From JAEUJZ01 sp964460115 (GTDB lineage: Bacteria > Myxococcota_A > Polyangia > Palsa-1104 > JAEUJZ01): 64,000 bases of DNA. The translations under genes and the position numbers were made by a program. The notes beneath the pieces were generated by a model. It was not told where the DNA came from. It was given only the letters and a program-made list of their open reading frames with translations, and made no database searches. Positions within the stretch are counted from its first letter, which is position 1, and every line of letters begins with the position of its first letter. Location of the stretch: positions 1 through 64,000 of the forward strand of contig CAYWPR010000012.1 in assembly GCA_964460115.1 (NCBI GenBank). Reading direction: 5' to 3'. Below, in pieces: positions 19,882-28,149 of this stretch.

Positions 19882-21182
19882 GGAAGAATGTAGCGAGCGA
19901 TGAAGCTGTCGCGCGCGCCGAGCGCCGTCTGCTCGGGCAAGGCCCCTTCGGTATATCCCACGGCATACAAGGCATCGGACGCATCGGAAAATAGACCCAG
20001 GACGACGTCATCATTCGCAGTGCCAAACTGGCTGACCCAGTCCTGAGAACCGGTGCTAGTCAGCTTGGTGTACACCGCATCCTGCTTGCCATTCCAGGTT
20101 TGGTTCGGCGTCAACGGTAGGCTGACGTAGCCGCCGACGTAGATGCCGCTAGCATTGATCGAAAGCGCCTGCATGGCATCCTCGTGCATCGTGCCAAACT
20201 GCCGCAGCCAGCGCGAATTGCCGGCAAAGTCATAGCTGGCCGCAAGAGCATCTTGTCCGCCACTTTGGGTTTGCGTCGGCAAGCTGCCTGTGGTTCGGCC
20301 GCTGACATAGACATTGTCGGCATCGGTGCCGATTGCGGCGGCTTCGTCATCGTCGGTGCTGCCAAACTGCCGCGCCCAGACGATGCCGCTGCTCGGAAGG
20401 ATCTTATAAAGCGCCGCATCGCGTTTGCCGAGCGGCGTTTGTCCGGCGGCAACCGCATCTGTGGCCCAGCCGCCTAGGTACAGCGCGCCGGTCTTGTCGA
20501 TGGCCATGGCATTGATGGAATCTTCCTTGGGGCATCCAAACTGCATCAGCCATTGCTGCGTGCCGCTGGCGGAATATTTGACGACAAAACCATCCGAGGC
20601 GCCGTTTAGAGTCTGCCCAGCAAATGCGCCGGCGGTCCATCCCGCGGCATAGACGTTGCCCGCTGAATCCAGAACCACGGACATTAAATAATCCGCAGAA
20701 GTGGTGCCGAATTGGCGCACCCAATCGAGGGTGCCATCGGGCAAAATGCGCGCAATCACGGCATCGGTGTCACCGCCGCTGCGCGTCTGTCCGGCAAAAA
20801 CCCCACTTGTAAAGCCGACTGCGTAGGCGTTGCCGGCGGCATCTACCGCAACGCTGCGCCATTCATCCTCGCCCAGCGTGCCGTACTGCCTTTGCCAAAT
20901 CATTTGCCCGCTGAGATTCAGCTTGAAAAGCAGCCCATCGGAACCTTGCGTGCCACCGGCGTAGCCCGGCAATTGGCCGCTGGTGCTGCCGGCGGCGTAT
21001 ACGGCCGTGGCATTCGCGGTGACGGCATACAAGCTGTCGGCCTGAGCAGTACCAAGCTGGTGCAGCCACAGCTCTTGAGTCGGCGATGCCTTGCGGTTCT
21101 GATCACAGCCGGCCTGGGCAAAGCTCAGGCTCAAAAAGCCGGCGGATAGCAGCAGGAAACGACGAGCATGGCGAAAGCGCAT
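19878..21182 (-). CDS. SBBP-repeat beta-propeller lipoprotein
   Basis: 434 aa with a lipoprotein signal (lipobox AQAGC, Cys26) followed by about seven tandem repeats of roughly 50 residues. Each repeat follows a pattern like W..QFGT..xD....V.xDxxGNxYxAGxTxG...GQTxxGxxDAxxxK. This is the seven-bladed-propeller SBBP family found in many surface or secreted proteins of Myxococcota, Bacteroidota and cyanobacteria. No catalytic residues are recognisable; a structural or binding role is most likely. The gene is tail-to-tail with the Fam20-like kinase (4-nt overlap) and lies 10 bp downstream of the PP2C gene on the same strand, so it is probably co-transcribed with it. Confidence 0.78.
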   Translation of the reverse strand: MRFRHARRFLLLSAGFLSLSFAQAGCDQNRKASPTQELWLHQLGTAQADSLYAVTANATAVYAAGSTSGQLPGYAGGTQGSDGLLFKLNLSGQMIWQRQYGTLGEDEWRSVAVDAAGNAYAVGFTSGVFAGQTRSGGDTDAVIARILPDGTLDWVRQFGTTSADYLMSVVLDSAGNVYAAGWTAGAFAGQTLNGASDGFVVKYSASGTQQWLMQFGCPKEDSINAMAIDKTGALYLGGWATDAVAAGQTPLGKRDAALYKILPSSGIVWARQFGSTDDDEAAAIGTDADNVYVSGRTTGSLPTQTQSGGQDALAASYDFAGNSRWLRQFGTMHEDAMQALSINASGIYVGGYVSLPLTPNQTWNGKQDAVYTKLTSTGSQDWVSQFGTANDDVVLGLFSDASDALYAVGYTEGALPEQTALGARDSFIARYILP

Positions 21183-21192
21183 GCTCCATTTT

Positions 21193-22509
21193 TTACTCGA
21201 AGTTTACAACTTCGTCGATGGCATCGGTTTCGGTCCCGGAATTTTGCTCGACGCGGGTTTCCGAAAGCTCGGCAGTGGTTTTGCGCAGGCGCTCGGTCAG
21301 CACTTGCACAAAGGACCATAAAAGCTTGACGGCCAGCGGCGCTTCTTTGCGCAGGATGTCATAAAAACTGCTGCGACGCAGACAAAGCACGCGCGTGTGA
21401 TCTTCGGCAGTCGCAGAAGCCGAGCGCGGCGAGCGATCGACTAGAGCCATCTCGCCAAAGTGGGCGCCGCGCGAAAGTTCGGTGATAAAGGCGCCGTCGC
21501 GGTGCAGCCTGACGCGGCCGTTTAAGATGACAAAAAGGTCTTCGCCCGGCTCTTCTTCGTGAATGATGTCTTCGCCAGCGTCAAATTCCAGAACCGTGGT
21601 GACGTTGAGGACGCGAATGACTTCTTTGTAGTTGAGGTGCCGAAACAAGGGCATGCCTTTGAGCACCGCCACTTTGTTGGCCAGCTCATTGGCTCGCGCC
21701 GCATATTGCGCCGGATCGGGCGATTCTACACGCACCACCAAAGCCGTGATGTTGTCATGGCCGCCGCCGCTATTGGCCAAGGCGATCAGTTTCTTCGGCG
21801 ACTCGACGATCTCGGCGCTAAGGATGTCGCGAATATCTTTGTCTTTGAGATAAGCGTGCAGGCCGTCTGAGCAAAGCAGGAAGTGATCGCCAGGCAGGAC
21901 TTCGAAATCGAGCGTGTCGGCCTCGACCGTTTCATAGGCGCCGACGGCACGGGTCACGGCATTTTTGTATTTGGCGTACGGCGAGCTTTCGATTTCTTCG
22001 CGCTTGAGCTTGCCGCGGCGCACAAGCTCGTTGAGCAGCGAATGATCCTCGGTGATCTGATGGATTTGCCCCTGCCGTACTAGGTAGATGCGCGAATCGC
22101 CGACGTGGGCGATAAAACCGCGCGGCCCGACAAGCAAAAGCACGCTGCAAGTGGTGCCCATGCCGCGCTTGGCGGGATCTTCCTGGGCGCGCCTATAGAC
22201 CTCGCAGGTGGCGCTTTGAATGGCATGCTCCATCACCGCCAGAATTTCCTGGCGCGCCGTCTGCGAATCGGCAGAGTCGCGGTGACGTTCGATGACGTCG
22301 GCGTTTTCGCGCACTGTGCGGCACACGGTGTGTACCGCAATTTGCGAAGCCACCTCACCAGCTGCGTGCCCACCCATCCCGTCGGCAACCACAAAAAGGT
22401 GCAGCTTGGGATCGACGAGGTAATTGTCCTCGTTATGGTCGCGCTGACGCCCGACGTCCGTCGCCGCGAAGAATTTGATCTCCATCGGGTTTCTGGTACG
22501 TTCAGTCAC
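21193..22509 (-). CDS. PP2C-type protein phosphatase fused to a cyclic-nucleotide-binding domain
   Basis: 438 aa. Residues about 10-245 form a PP2C (PPM/Stp1-like) Ser/Thr phosphatase with the metal-binding acids in GRQRDHNEDNYL, VVADGMGGHAAGE, GDSRIYLVR, LLCSDGLHAYL and GGHDNITALVV. Residues about 270-400 form a cNMP-binding (CRP-type) domain: FDAGEDIIHEEEPGEDLFVI, then the phosphate-binding cassette GAHFGEMALVDRSPRSASA, which keeps the Glu and Arg needed for cyclic nucleotide binding. The C-terminus is a short helix. This suggests a phosphatase whose activity responds to cAMP or cGMP, plausibly opposing the Hanks-type kinase in this window. The start may be GTG at 22509 or ATG at 22485. No membrane segment is seen. 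Confidence 0.9.
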   Translation of the reverse strand: MTERTRNPMEIKFFAATDVGRQRDHNEDNYLVDPKLHLFVVADGMGGHAAGEVASQIAVHTVCRTVRENADVIERHRDSADSQTARQEILAVMEHAIQSATCEVYRRAQEDPAKRGMGTTCSVLLLVGPRGFIAHVGDSRIYLVRQGQIHQITEDHSLLNELVRRGKLKREEIESSPYAKYKNAVTRAVGAYETVEADTLDFEVLPGDHFLLCSDGLHAYLKDKDIRDILSAEIVESPKKLIALANSGGGHDNITALVVRVESPDPAQYAARANELANKVAVLKGMPLFRHLNYKEVIRVLNVTTVLEFDAGEDIIHEEEPGEDLFVILNGRVRLHRDGAFITELSRGAHFGEMALVDRSPRSASATAEDHTRVLCLRRSSFYDILRKEAPLAVKLLWSFVQVLTERLRKTTAELSETRVEQNSGTETDAIDEVVNFE

Positions 22510-22797
22510 GGCTTGCTGCTCGATGGTTCATAGTTGTCAGCCTAAGCCCCCCATGGTCCCCCCCTAGCAGGGCTAAAAAAGGAAGGTAGTTCAGTCGTAC
22601 CATGCGCAGCCAGCCAGCTACAAGGGGCAATGGCCGCCAACTGCGCGTCTATTTTCGCTGTTTGGCGCGCCATTTTCTAGTTCGGCTACACTCTTTGTGG
22701 TAGGGCTGTGCCGGAATCCATATGAGAATGGGGGCTTGTGCTTGACGCTCGACCAAACCCCGAGCGATCGTGACATGGAGTCACCGAGGTGCTTATC

Positions 22798-24036
22798 ATG
22801 ATTGAACGTTCATTCGAAAAAGCCGTCCTAACGGCTATCACCAGGACCATGCCGACGGTATCGGTCTTTTCCATCGGCTTTTCACTATGCCTAGGCTGGG
22901 GGCTTTTATCCGGCTGCGCGGATTCAACCATCGTCAATCCGTTTTATGACTTGAGCGCAAAAGGCGATGGCGGCGGCGATGGCGGCACGACGCCAAGCTC
23001 GCGCTTTACGGCGGCGCCGACCAAAGTAAACACGCTGATCGCGGCTCCCGTTGATAAATTTAATGATTGGAAGCGAGATCCGAATCTCGTCATCGATGGC
23101 AACACGCAGTACCTATTTTTTGCGGGCAGCCCCTCCACGGCCAATATGGAACGCTGGTCCATCGTAACGTATACGACGACGGACACGGCAAATCCGCCGA
23201 TGACCTGGACCGTTCCAAGCGCTGCGACTTTTGGCGGTCGCACTGGCCAGTGGGATTCGCTGGATGTGACCGCGCCCATGGTTCTGGTGGATTCCAGCAC
23301 GTCGCCCAAGTTCAGAATGTGGTACGCCGGCAATGGCGACAAAACCAAGACCATGCCCGATTACGTCACGCAGATCGGCATGGCGACCAGCACTGACGGC
23401 ATGAACTGGTCGCGAACCGGCGGAGCGAAAAATGGCCTGGCGCTGGAGCTAAGCGGCTTTAACGGCATCACGTCCAGCTCGACTCCGACTAGCGGCGGTG
23501 CCGACGCCTATGGCGCCACCGATCCGGCGGTCATTATCGATAATGGCAAGACGGTGCTTTATTACGCTGGCCTTGATTGCAGCGGCAGCCCCTGCAAATA
23601 CCAAATTCTGCGCAGCGTCAGCAGCGATAACGGCCAAAGCTTTCCGCGCGGCGACGTGGTTTGGAGCGGGCGCGGCACGGCGGAAGAAACCGGTGGCGTG
23701 GCCGGCCCCAGCGTGGTGGTGCGCAACGGGGTGTATGTGCTGGCTTACACGGCCGTCACATCGCCGGCGACTCGCGATTTGGCAGGCGTGCGCAAGGCGC
23801 TTAGCGAAGGGGCCGTCGGCATTGCCACCAGCACGGACGGCGTCCATTTCACTTATGCTGGCGTCAGTCCGGTCGGAATCGTTCAGAAAGCCAGTTGTCC
23901 CTCGAACCTCTGCTTACTCGGCGTCTCTGGACCAGGTCTATATACCGTTGGAACCAGCCTGCGGCTTTATTTTGGTGGCGTGACCACGGGACCGCTCTAT
24001 TCGATCTTGGCGGCGAACGTCAGCGAAACGCAGTAA
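22798..24036 (+). CDS. Five-bladed beta-propeller lipoprotein (GH43/GH32-like fold)
   Basis: 412 aa from ATG 22798, chosen because CGAGG lies 8 nt upstream; a GTG at 22789 overlaps that site. The signal peptide ends at a lipobox (LLSGC, Cys near 40), followed by a Gly/Asp-rich linker. The remainder (about 65-410) resembles the five-bladed propeller of GH43/GH32/GH62-type proteins: WKRDPNLVIDGNTQYLFFAG, DVTAPMVLVD...FRMWYAGNG, QIGMATSTDGMNWSR, GATDPAVIIDNGKTVLYYAG, and later GIATSTDGVHFTYAG. Asp residues at blade starts fit the catalytic geometry, but the general acid Glu is not assigned, so enzymatic activity is uncertain. It is probably a surface-anchored glycan-binding or -cleaving protein. 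Confidence 0.65.
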   Translation: MIERSFEKAVLTAITRTMPTVSVFSIGFSLCLGWGLLSGCADSTIVNPFYDLSAKGDGGGDGGTTPSSRFTAAPTKVNTLIAAPVDKFNDWKRDPNLVIDGNTQYLFFAGSPSTANMERWSIVTYTTTDTANPPMTWTVPSAATFGGRTGQWDSLDVTAPMVLVDSSTSPKFRMWYAGNGDKTKTMPDYVTQIGMATSTDGMNWSRTGGAKNGLALELSGFNGITSSSTPTSGGADAYGATDPAVIIDNGKTVLYYAGLDCSGSPCKYQILRSVSSDNGQSFPRGDVVWSGRGTAEETGGVAGPSVVVRNGVYVLAYTAVTSPATRDLAGVRKALSEGAVGIATSTDGVHFTYAGVSPVGIVQKASCPSNLCLLGVSGPGLYTVGTSLRLYFGGVTTGPLYSILAANVSETQ

Positions 24037-24066
24037 ATACGAAGACAAACGATTTTGCGGCGGTTG

Positions 24067-24231
24067 CTATCGAGAGCTATGCAACCGTCGCATCCGTTGC
24101 GCCAAGCCGAAAACAAAGCGCATTCCTACGCCGGCTACGACGATACATGCTGCAAAGATGCTCACAAGCAGGACGAGATAGCCCCAGCTTGGGCATTTTT
24201 CGATCAGCGTTTCCATTACTGCCATTGCCAT
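24067..24231 (-). CDS. Predicted 54-aa single-pass membrane protein
   Basis: A short minus-strand frame that I translated by hand. It starts MAMAVMETLIEKCPSWG, then has a strongly hydrophobic segment (residues 18-41, including YLVLLVSIFAACIVVAG), and ends in a basic tail (QRMRRLHSSR). The positively charged C-terminus and clean hydrophobic core are what a small inner-membrane protein would look like. No strong ribosome-binding site precedes any of the three N-terminal Met codons (24231, 24225, 24216). It is in the gap between the propeller lipoprotein (convergent) and the sigma-54 activator (same strand, about 340 bp upstream). I recognise no family. Confidence 0.4.
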   Translation of the reverse strand: MAMAVMETLIEKCPSWGYLVLLVSIFAACIVVAGVGMRFVFGLAQRMRRLHSSR

Positions 24232-24570
24232 GGTTGTAGGCTCGTGTTGCTGGTTTAAAGGGTTAGACCAGCGTCACCTGGACGCCGCACCTTAAGCTTG
24301 CAGGAAGCAATTCAGCAAATCCTATGCCACCTTCGAGCAGTGTTCTATCGCGAAGTTAGATGCATAAGAGACCGCTTCCCTGCATCAAATGGGTGGCACT
24401 GCGTAATTTCTTGCGCAGGGAAGTAGCACAATCCTTTTCAAGCAATGTATGAATTGAGTCTACAGGTAGGTATAGACCTACATAGCGCAGTAGGCAATTT
24501 TTTTGAAGGGTTGCTTTCATGGCTGCCGCGCTGCATCGCACGGCGGCTTGAAATACGCCCCGCGAAGCGG
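24232..24570. other. Intergenic region with two hairpins
   Basis: 339 bp, AT-richer than average, without a convincing gene. CTTCCCTGC (24375-24383) pairs perfectly with GCAGGGAAG (24415-24423) around a 31-nt loop. GTAGGT-ATAG-ACCTAC (24466-24481) is a second perfect hairpin. A run of seven or more T follows at about 24498-24504 on the plus strand, too far from the stem for a standard terminator. A small RNA or regulatory site is possible. Confidence 0.4.
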
Positions 24571-25968
24571 CTAGTCGTCGCCGCGCGTATCGAGGCCGTA
24601 CTTGCGTAGAAGTTCGCGTAAGTGTTTGCGATCGATTTGCGCTTCGCGCGCCGCCGCAGACAGATTCATGCGATGGCGCTTCATCAAATCCACGACATAT
24701 TCGCGTTCAAATTGCTCGACGAGTTGCCCTTTGGCTTCTTTAAAGGGCAAGCCCATGCGAAAGCCGCCCGGGGCAGTGGTATGAACGACCTCGCCCAGGC
24801 TGTCTTCGATATGCAAAGAATCCCCTTTAGACAGCACGCAAGCCCGTTCAATGACATTGCGCAGCTCGCGAACGTTGCCCGGCCAGCGGTAACTGCGCAG
24901 CCGCTGCAGCTCGGCCGGCGAAATCGTCAGCGGTCGAGCCGAAGTAAACTGCCGCACAAAGTGCTCGGCCAGCAAATCAATATCGCGTCCGCGTTCGCAA
25001 AGCGCCGGCAAGTGCACGCGAATCACGGCCAGACGGTAAAATAAGTCTTCGCGAAATGTTCGCCGCGCCACTTCGTCGCGCAGATCGCGATTGGTCGCGG
25101 CAATGACGCGAACATCGACTTGCTCGTAGGTATTGGCACCCACTCGGCGTACCGCGCGCTTGTCGAGCGCTCGCAAAAGCGCCGGCTGCAAATCAAGCGC
25201 CAGTTCGCCGATCTCATCCAGAAATATGGTGCCGCCGTGCGCCGCGGCAAACGCCCCTTTGCGATCGGCAATGGCCCCGGTAAAGGCCCCCTTGACGTGT
25301 CCAAACAGCGAGGATTCGATAAGCTCGTGCGGAACGGCTCCGCAATCAAACACCACAAAGGGACCGGATGCGCGCCGCGAGTGGCGATGAATTTCCTCGG
25401 CGATAAGCTCCTTGCCGGTACCGGTTTCACCTTCGATAAGCACAGTGGTGTCGCTGGGGGCGATATCGCGTAGCAGCCCAAACAGGCGCCGCATCTTGGC
25501 ATCATGGCCCAAAAGATCGCCGAAGTTGTCTTCGTTACAGGCTTCGGGCTCTAAAGCTTCTTCCCGCGGCAAAAACTTCAGCATGGTCTTGCCTAGCTGA
25601 AGCTCGGCGCCGTGGCCGATTACGATTTCCTTAAAGCGCGAACCGTGGGTAAAGCTGCCGTTCGTCGAGGACAGGTCGCGCACCACCACCTGCTCGTTTT
25701 CCAAAGATACGGTGACGTGGCGGCGCGAGACCGTGCGGTCGGAAAGCACCAAGTTGCAGCTTGGGGCCGAGCCGATGGTGATCGGCTGATTTTCCAAAAT
25801 CACCTGCTCGCCGCGATCCGGGCCGGAAAGGACGATAAAGACCCCGCCGCGTTTTTGACGCGTAAAGTCCGGAACGACCTCCTCTAGCAAACTGGTCGAA
25901 TTGGGGTCACGCGACAACCCAGCTCCCGATGGGGCGGGATGAAACGGGCTTTCTGCCGGACTAGGCAT
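24571..25968 (-). CDS. Sigma-54-dependent transcriptional activator with FHA sensor domain
   Basis: 465 aa from ATG 25968; a TTG start at 26010 would add 14 residues. Domains: FHA (about 40-115; ITIGSAPSCNLVLSDRTVSRRHV and DLSSTNGSF), which binds phosphothreonine; AAA+ sigma-54 activator (about 145-370) with Walker A IEGETGTGKELIAEEIH, the sigma-54 contact loop KGAFTGA, Walker B GGTIFLDEIGEL and VRVIAATNRDL; and a C-terminal Fis-type helix-turn-helix (NLSAAAREAQIDRKHLRELL). The intact GAFTGA loop means it should activate RpoN promoters. FHA input implies control by a Ser/Thr kinase, a common arrangement in Myxococcota. The target genes are not evident from the window. Confidence 0.93.
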   Translation of the reverse strand: MPSPAESPFHPAPSGAGLSRDPNSTSLLEEVVPDFTRQKRGGVFIVLSGPDRGEQVILENQPITIGSAPSCNLVLSDRTVSRRHVTVSLENEQVVVRDLSSTNGSFTHGSRFKEIVIGHGAELQLGKTMLKFLPREEALEPEACNEDNFGDLLGHDAKMRRLFGLLRDIAPSDTTVLIEGETGTGKELIAEEIHRHSRRASGPFVVFDCGAVPHELIESSLFGHVKGAFTGAIADRKGAFAAAHGGTIFLDEIGELALDLQPALLRALDKRAVRRVGANTYEQVDVRVIAATNRDLRDEVARRTFREDLFYRLAVIRVHLPALCERGRDIDLLAEHFVRQFTSARPLTISPAELQRLRSYRWPGNVRELRNVIERACVLSKGDSLHIEDSLGEVVHTTAPGGFRMGLPFKEAKGQLVEQFEREYVVDLMKRHRMNLSAAAREAQIDRKHLRELLRKYGLDTRGDD

Positions 25969-26031
25969 GGCGGCTGGCCATCTTAGCGGAGCCAGTGGGA
26001 CTTGCAACAATCGTCACAGTTGCGAAGTCGC

Positions 26032-26799
26032 TCATTCCGCGACTCGAGAGCGAGGCTTAAGTGCTTGCTGCACAAACCGGCTTGCCGCCTTCAAAACAAC
26101 TGGCGGAATTTCATGGCCGCCGGCAAAGGGCACAAATTCGGCCTGCCATTTTGCCGCCAGCAGTTTTTCGTGCAGCGTTTGCGCGATCGCAAAAGGCAGC
26201 AGCATGTCTTTTTGGCCGTGACTTTGCAGCACCGGCAGGCCGGCGCGCGCCGGCAACCGCGGCAGCCACTCCTTGGCGCAAATCATCGATCCCGACATAA
26301 GTAGCAGGCCGCCAAGCTGCAGCTCGGTGCGCAAAGCCAGATCCAGCGACAGCATGGCTCCTTGCGAAAACCCGCCGAGTACGATTTGTCCCGCGGGCAC
26401 CTGTAGCTCTTTTTGCATCGCCAAAAGAGCGGTATCAAGCTGCTGTCGCGCGGCGGAAAGTCCGTTTGGAACATCTTCGGTCAGCGCGGCAAAACCGCCG
26501 CCGGCTGCAAGCATCAGACGCTGCAGGCGTTCTATGTCGAGCAGCCACCAGGCTCGGCTGTCCATAAGTCCAAAGTCGCCGGCGCTCATCCCCGAATCCA
26601 GCGTCAGTGGCGCCGCGGGAAATGCAAAACGGGTACCCGGCGGTGCCGAAATGTACTGGGAGAGCGGCACCAAATCTTTGCCCGGCGCGCCAAAACCGTG
26701 CAGAAGCACGATAAGCGGTCCCTCTCCACCACCGTGCCCGTCGCTGCCGCCGCAAAGCACCACTTGCAATCCGCCAAACTCGCGCTCTGCTATTTTCAT
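26032..26799 (-). CDS. Alpha/beta hydrolase, phospholipase/carboxylesterase family
   Basis: 255 aa. The YpfH/carboxylesterase fold is seen from the oxyanion motif LIVLLHGFGAPGKDL near 30, the nucleophile elbow VLGGFSQGAMLSLDLAL near 140 (catalytic Ser in GFSQG), LQSHGQKDMLLPF near 192 (acid Asp) and FAGGHEIPP near 225 (catalytic His). The complete triad suggests an active serine esterase with a short acyl or lysophospholipid substrate. An insertion of about 30 residues (80-120) precedes the elbow. There is no signal peptide. It is transcribed toward the sigma-54 activator, but no functional link is evident. Confidence 0.82.
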   Translation of the reverse strand: MKIAEREFGGLQVVLCGGSDGHGGGEGPLIVLLHGFGAPGKDLVPLSQYISAPPGTRFAFPAAPLTLDSGMSAGDFGLMDSRAWWLLDIERLQRLMLAAGGGFAALTEDVPNGLSAARQQLDTALLAMQKELQVPAGQIVLGGFSQGAMLSLDLALRTELQLGGLLLMSGSMICAKEWLPRLPARAGLPVLQSHGQKDMLLPFAIAQTLHEKLLAAKWQAEFVPFAGGHEIPPVVLKAASRFVQQALKPRSRVAE

Positions 26800-26864
26800 A
26801 AGCGCGAATCTATCACGACCGAGTCGCCCTTTGCGGGCTGCGCGGCGCGGTACTTCGACCGTTT

Positions 26865-28055
26865 CTAATCACTGTATTTGTAGAACTTGAAAGAGGTGCG
26901 GCCCGAAAGCTGCACGATAAAACCAAAGTTGAAGCGAATGAATTTGTCGCTTTCCACAAGGCCGGGAGGCGGATTTATGTAGGGCTGGCCGCGCGCAAAC
27001 GCGCTCATCGCTTCCGCATCCAAAAAGTCCACCCCCGAGCTTTTCGCCACCTTGACGTCGGCGACGCGGCCTTCTGGCGTTAAGCGGACTTTCAGCACCG
27101 TTTTGCGATCGACGGCACCATAGATATTTCCCTGAGGATCATGCTGCTTGAGCAATTCGTCGGGATGCCACTCTTCGGCGACGGCGCGCTTGACGCGGTT
27201 AAAAAAATCCGCGTAGGTCCATTTTTTGGAATTCAGGCTCGTGCTGCTTGCATCTTCCAGATCTTCTAAATAATCCGGCGAGCCGCTGCCCATCCCCATC
27301 GTCTGCTGCAGCGCTTGTCGCGACGGCAACAAGTTGGGCACTGGTTTGCTGGGCGGACTTGAATTTGGCACGGCCCCGGCGCCCGGCGTCTCTGGCGGTC
27401 GTACGGCGCCAGCGCCTGCTTGGTGGGCCAGATTGCCATCGGGACCTAGCGTCTGTATCTCGGCCGCGGCATTGCTGGGGCCGGGAATTTTGGTTCCAAG
27501 CGGGCCGCGCATGCTCAATACCGATGATTTAGGCCCCGGTACCGGTTGCGGCGTCGGCCGCGTTGCAATCGGCGGCGGTGGCAAGGGCAGCGGCGGCGGC
27601 GCGGGAGGCGTGGGAGCGCCGGCCTGGCCTTTGCCGATCGCACCTTTGGTTTCTTTTGCCACTTTGGAATCGTGCTCTGCCAAAAAGCGCGCAATGTCGG
27701 GACGCATCTCGATGGCCGGCTTGGCGATGTCCACCACCTGGCCCTTTTGATCCTTGCGGTCCTCTTCGTCTTTTTGCTTTTTTTCCGCCTCGGTCAATTT
27801 CGGCGGGTGTTCCAGCGACTCGACCAGCGTCTCGATTTGCAGCGGCTCGTCCGGGGGATTTTGCCGCGCGGCATCGGCGCTTTGTACAAGCTGCAGCGCT
27901 GGGGGCGTGAAATTTTCAAGCACTCCCGAAATCTCCAAAAGCGTCAGCAGCACCGCGTGCCCAACCAAAGCCAAAAACACGGCAATGGCGACGCGTGCGG
28001 CGCGCTTTTGCCGGCGGCGGCTAGATGCTCGATGTGGAGGGGCGGGCAACAACAC
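26865..28055 (-). CDS. TonB-like energy-transducer protein with Pro-rich periplasmic region
   Basis: 396 aa. A short basic cytoplasmic N-terminus precedes one membrane helix (VAIAVFLALVGHAVLLTLLE, residues 22-41), then a charged and Pro/Gly-rich periplasmic region (about 85-270, including a run PPAPPPLPLPPPPI). The C-terminal domain (about 285-390) is TonB-like: WTYADFFNRVKRAVAEEWHP, TVLKVRLTPEGRVADVKVAKSSG and LDAEAMSAFARGQPY, ending FGFIVQLSG. TonB proteins couple inner-membrane proton motive force (via ExbB/D) to outer-membrane events. No exbBD genes are nearby, so it may work with a distant motor or serve motility-type complexes as in Myxococcota. The start is GTG 28055, with AAGGAA 6 nt upstream. 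Confidence 0.8.
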   Translation of the reverse strand: MLLPAPPHRASSRRRQKRAARVAIAVFLALVGHAVLLTLLEISGVLENFTPPALQLVQSADAARQNPPDEPLQIETLVESLEHPPKLTEAEKKQKDEEDRKDQKGQVVDIAKPAIEMRPDIARFLAEHDSKVAKETKGAIGKGQAGAPTPPAPPPLPLPPPPIATRPTPQPVPGPKSSVLSMRGPLGTKIPGPSNAAAEIQTLGPDGNLAHQAGAGAVRPPETPGAGAVPNSSPPSKPVPNLLPSRQALQQTMGMGSGSPDYLEDLEDASSTSLNSKKWTYADFFNRVKRAVAEEWHPDELLKQHDPQGNIYGAVDRKTVLKVRLTPEGRVADVKVAKSSGVDFLDAEAMSAFARGQPYINPPPGLVESDKFIRFNFGFIVQLSGRTSFKFYKYSD

Positions 28056-28149
28056 CAGGGTTCCTTTTGGGGACTATAGCAAACGCGCCGCTCGGCGACC
28101 GTACCGGTTCAAACTTGACAACTGGAACAGTTCCCCACCATATCGCGGT
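28056..28149. other. Divergent intergenic region tonB-like/recJ
   Basis: 94 bp between divergent genes; it must hold both promoters. I see only the ribosome-binding site AAGGAA for the TonB-like gene. Confidence 0.3.

Noticed and set aside
24356..24541. 61-codon minus-strand frame upstream of the micro-ORF
   Set aside because: No ribosome-binding site, covers both hairpins, and its protein has no recognisable features.
27754..28149. N-terminal extension of RecJ
   Set aside because: These 132 codons are antisense to the TonB-like gene and low-complexity; RecJ family length starts at 28150.
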